Shown in pieces: positions 61,908 through 64,000 of a stretch of 64,000 nucleotides of DNA. Source of the DNA: Nocardiopsis sp. FIRDI 009 (GTDB lineage Bacteria > Actinomycetota > Actinomycetes > Streptosporangiales > Streptosporangiaceae); assembly GCF_003386285.1 (NCBI RefSeq), contig NZ_QPNC01000015.1:310001-374000 (forward strand), written 5' to 3'. Every line of letters starts with the position of its first letter. Position 1 is the stretch's first letter. The position numbers and the translations under genes are program-made. The notes under the pieces were generated by a model. That model ran no database searches. It was not told the origin of the DNA and saw nothing but the letters and a program-made list of their open reading frames with translations.

Positions 61908-62576
61908 ATGACGGACACGGTCGCATCCGGGACGGTGGGGCTGCGGGAGCGCAAGAAGGCGCGGCTGCGCCAGAACCTGGTCGGGTCGGGGCTCCGCCTC
62001 TTCCTCGAACAGGGGTACCACGGGACGACGACGGAACAGATCGCCGCCAGCGTCGGCGTCTCCCAGCGGACCTTCTTCCGCTACTTCGCCACCAAGGAGG
62101 AGCTCCTCCTGGAGGCGGTGGCGGGCGTCGACGAACTCTTCCTGTCGGCCCTGCGCGCCCGCCCCGCCGACGAACCCCCGCTGACCGCGCTGCGCAACGC
62201 CGTCCAGGACCACTGGAACAGCGTCGATCCCCGAACCCGCGACTTCCTGAGCCGCGCCGCCACCGTCCTGAAGGACGACCCCGCAGTGGTCGACGCGATG
62301 ACGGGCTCCTGCCGACGCCACCAGGAGCGGATCGCGGAGGTCGTCGCCGAACGCGCCGGGGTCGACCGCGCCGCCGACCCGCGGCCCGACGTCCTGACCG
62401 CCGCCTTCCTCTCCGTGCTCGGCACGGCCCGCGAGTCCTGGAGCGCCTCCGGCTCCACCGACGCCGACGACCTGCTCGCGGCCGCCCGGGAGCGGCTCGA
62501 CCTGCTGCCCGAGGTCGTCGGAGGCGGCTGGGGGACGCGAGAGGCTGAGCACCCCGCGCCCGCTCCCGGGGCCTGA
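61908..62576 (+). CDS. TetR/AcrR family transcriptional regulator
   Basis: 222 residues. The helix-turn-helix spans about 15-62: RERKKARLRQNLVGSGLRLF, YHGTTTEQIAASVGVSQRTF, FRYFATKEELL. The C-terminal ligand domain resembles the MftR-like TetR_C group (ALRNAVQDHWNSVDPRTRDF). It should repress the adjacent efflux pump and itself via the palindrome. GGGAGGACC precedes the ATG. Confidence 0.93.
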   Translation: MTDTVASGTVGLRERKKARLRQNLVGSGLRLFLEQGYHGTTTEQIAASVGVSQRTFFRYFATKEELLLEAVAGVDELFLSALRARPADEPPLTALRNAVQDHWNSVDPRTRDFLSRAATVLKDDPAVVDAMTGSCRRHQERIAEVVAERAGVDRAADPRPDVLTAAFLSVLGTARESWSASGSTDADDLLAAARERLDLLPEVVGGGWGTREAEHPAPAPGA

Positions 62577-62614
62577 GGGGAGGGGAACGGGCGCGACGGG
62601 TCAGGGGGAGGCGG

Positions 62615-64000
62615 TCACCAGAGGCCGACCTCCGGGTTCGCGGCGCCGCGCACGGCCTCCCTGGCACGCTCGGCGCTGGACGCGGCCAGGGCCAGGTCGG
62701 CCAGGCGGCGGCACTCCTCGCGGGTGTGGTGGGCGAGCGCGTGCCGCACGGCGGGCAGCGCGGGCGCCGACATCGACAGGCTGCTCACCCCCGCCCCCAC
62801 CAGCACCAGCGCCAGCAGCGGGTCGGCGGCGGCCTCGCCGCACACCCCCACCGGACGTCTCAGGCGCTCCCCCGCCCGGCCCACGGCCGCCACCAGGGAC
62901 ACCAGGGCGGGCTGCCACGGATCGAGCAGGTCGGGCAGCGACCCGAGGGTGCGGTCGGCGGCCATCGTGTACTGGGCGAGGTCGTTGGTGCCGATCGACA
63001 CGAAGTCGACGTGCGCCAGGATCCGGTCGGCCAGCAGCGCGGCGCCGGGGACCTCGATCATGACGCCCACCTCCGCCAGTCCCGCCTCCCGGGCCAGCGC
63101 CGCGAACTCCGCCGCCTCGTCGGGGGTGGACACCATGGGCGCCATGACACGCGTGCGCGTACCGGCCGCCCGCACGGCGCCGGAGATCGCCGTCAACTGG
63201 TCGGCCAGCAGGCCGGGCTGATCGCGTGCGGTCCGGTACCCGCGCACCCCGAGCGCGGGGTTGTCCTCGGGGCCGGTCTCCACGAACGGCAGCGGTTTGT
63301 CGGACCCGGCGTCCAGGGTGCGGACGGTGACCGTGCGGCCGGAGAAGGATCTGAGCAGCCGCGTGTACCCGGCGGTCTGCTCGTCGACCGTCGGCGGCTC
63401 GGACCGGTCCAGGAAGAGGAACTCCGTCCGCAGCAGGCCCACGCCCTCGCTGTCGTGCGCGGCCGCGGCCTCCGGGTCGCCCTCGCCCACGTTGAGCAGC
63501 AGCGCCACGGAGGAGCCGTCCCGGGTGCGGCCGGGGCCGGAGGACTCGGCGAGCAGCGCGCGGCGGCGCTCGCCCCGGCCGCGGATCCGCTCGACCGCCT
63601 CCGTGTCGGGCTCGACGTCGACGGTCCCCGCGTCCCCGTCCACGGCCACGGCGGTCCCGTCCCGGAGGGCGTCGGCGCCCGCGCACCCCACGACGGCGGG
63701 GATGCCGAGCGCGCGGGCCAGGATCACCGTGTGGCTGGTGGGGCCGCCCTGCCGGGTGACGATCGCCAGCACGCGGTCGGCGTCGAGTTGGACGGTGTCG
63801 GCGGGCGCGAGGTCGTCGGCGACCAGGACGTGGTCGCGGCCGGGGTCGGGCAGCCCGGGCACGGGCTCCCCGAGCAGGTCGGCGACGGCCCGGTCGCGGA
63901 TGTCGGCCAGGTCGGCGGCGCGCTCGGCCAGGTAGCCCCCGGCCGCGAGCAGCAGGTCCTGGTAGGCGCCGACCGCCGAGTGGACCGCCCACGCGGCGGC
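62615..64000 (-). CDS. ptsI: phosphoenolpyruvate-protein phosphotransferase (Enzyme I), 5' end beyond the window
   Basis: The visible 461 residues cover the PEP-utilising domains. The phospho-His swivel site is TRQGGPTSHTVILARALGIP. The PEP-binding barrel shows GVGLLRTEFLFLDRSEPPT, TLDAGSDKPLPFVETGPEDN, NPALGVRGYR, VGVMIEVPGAALLAD, DFVSIGTNDLAQYTMAADR and GVCGEAAADP. It starts the sugar PTS phosphorelay to HPr. The frame is open to the window edge (AAAWAVHSAVGAYQDLLLAA at the border), so the N-terminal HPr-binding part is missing here. Confidence 0.94.
   Translation of the reverse strand, partial: AAAWAVHSAVGAYQDLLLAAGGYLAERAADLADIRDRAVADLLGEPVPGLPDPGRDHVLVADDLAPADTVQLDADRVLAIVTRQGGPTSHTVILARALGIPAVVGCAGADALRDGTAVAVDGDAGTVDVEPDTEAVERIRGRGERRRALLAESSGPGRTRDGSSVALLLNVGEGDPEAAAAHDSEGVGLLRTEFLFLDRSEPPTVDEQTAGYTRLLRSFSGRTVTVRTLDAGSDKPLPFVETGPEDNPALGVRGYRTARDQPGLLADQLTAISGAVRAAGTRTRVMAPMVSTPDEAAEFAALAREAGLAEVGVMIEVPGAALLADRILAHVDFVSIGTNDLAQYTMAADRTLGSLPDLLDPWQPALVSLVAAVGRAGERLRRPVGVCGEAAADPLLALVLVGAGVSSLSMSAPALPAVRHALAHHTREECRRLADLALAASSAERAREAVRGAANPEVGLW

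Overview
The window is very GC-rich, with strongly biased third codon positions, GTG starts and many 4-nt stop/start overlaps. It carries DUF3027, DUF2530, DUF3263, a CD225 trio, XPB helicase, a solitary groEL with CIRCE boxes, and DUF397 plus HTH-DUF5753 pairs. This points to a filamentous actinobacterium, most likely Nocardiopsis or a close relative (inference from gene content, not from a search). No tRNA, rRNA, CRISPR array, integrase or insertion sequence was recognised.

Layout. 1-14 kb holds the edge of pdxH, serC, a glycerophosphodiesterase, a CGNR regulator, a BKACE-type enzyme, thpR with a tiny coupled membrane peptide, an MFS exporter, a purine permease, a methyltransferase, a macrodomain protein and a MOSC protein. 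14-27 kb is a conserved actinobacterial block: Hsp90/sacsin-like ATPase, DUF3027, cold-shock protein, a HAAS-like membrane protein, a helicase-associated protein, three tandem CD225-like membrane proteins and XPB. 27-36 kb carries an R2-like oxidase, parvulin, a CAP-domain protein, a lone zeta-toxin kinase, a NUDIX hydrolase, a CPBP protease, an asymmetric heterodimeric ABC exporter and a methyltransferase. 36-50 kb has a frameshifted Uma2 gene, groEL under two CIRCE operators, a PadR/DrrA-type exporter operon, a metM-metO pair behind a SAM-I riboswitch, otsA and otsB, an SDR, GrpB, a subtilase that has lost its catalytic residues, and DUF3263. 50-64 kb has a serine hydrolase, an OAT2-like argJ paralogue, a GNAT, the island described next, a lone hemC, a TetR/DHA2 efflux pair and the 3' part of ptsI.

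The most interesting region is 52.9-59.0 kb. It contains two tandem two-gene cassettes, each a highly charged 37-38 residue peptide whose stop overlaps the start of a protein-isoaspartate-methyltransferase-like enzyme. This is the minimal architecture of imiditide (aspartimide) RiPP clusters. Each cassette is followed convergently by a DUF397 gene and an HTH-DUF5753 gene (truncated in the first copy), so the whole unit looks tandemly duplicated. A four-gene, fully translationally coupled operon of unknown small proteins diverges from the second regulator.

Regulation that can be read directly: a SAM-I riboswitch whose closing helix abuts the ribosome-binding site, two CIRCE elements, palindromes at the tetR, padR and CGNR promoters, conserved duplicated promoters before both peptide genes, and at least ten genes whose -10 hexamer lies 6-8 nt before the start codon, implying leaderless mRNAs.
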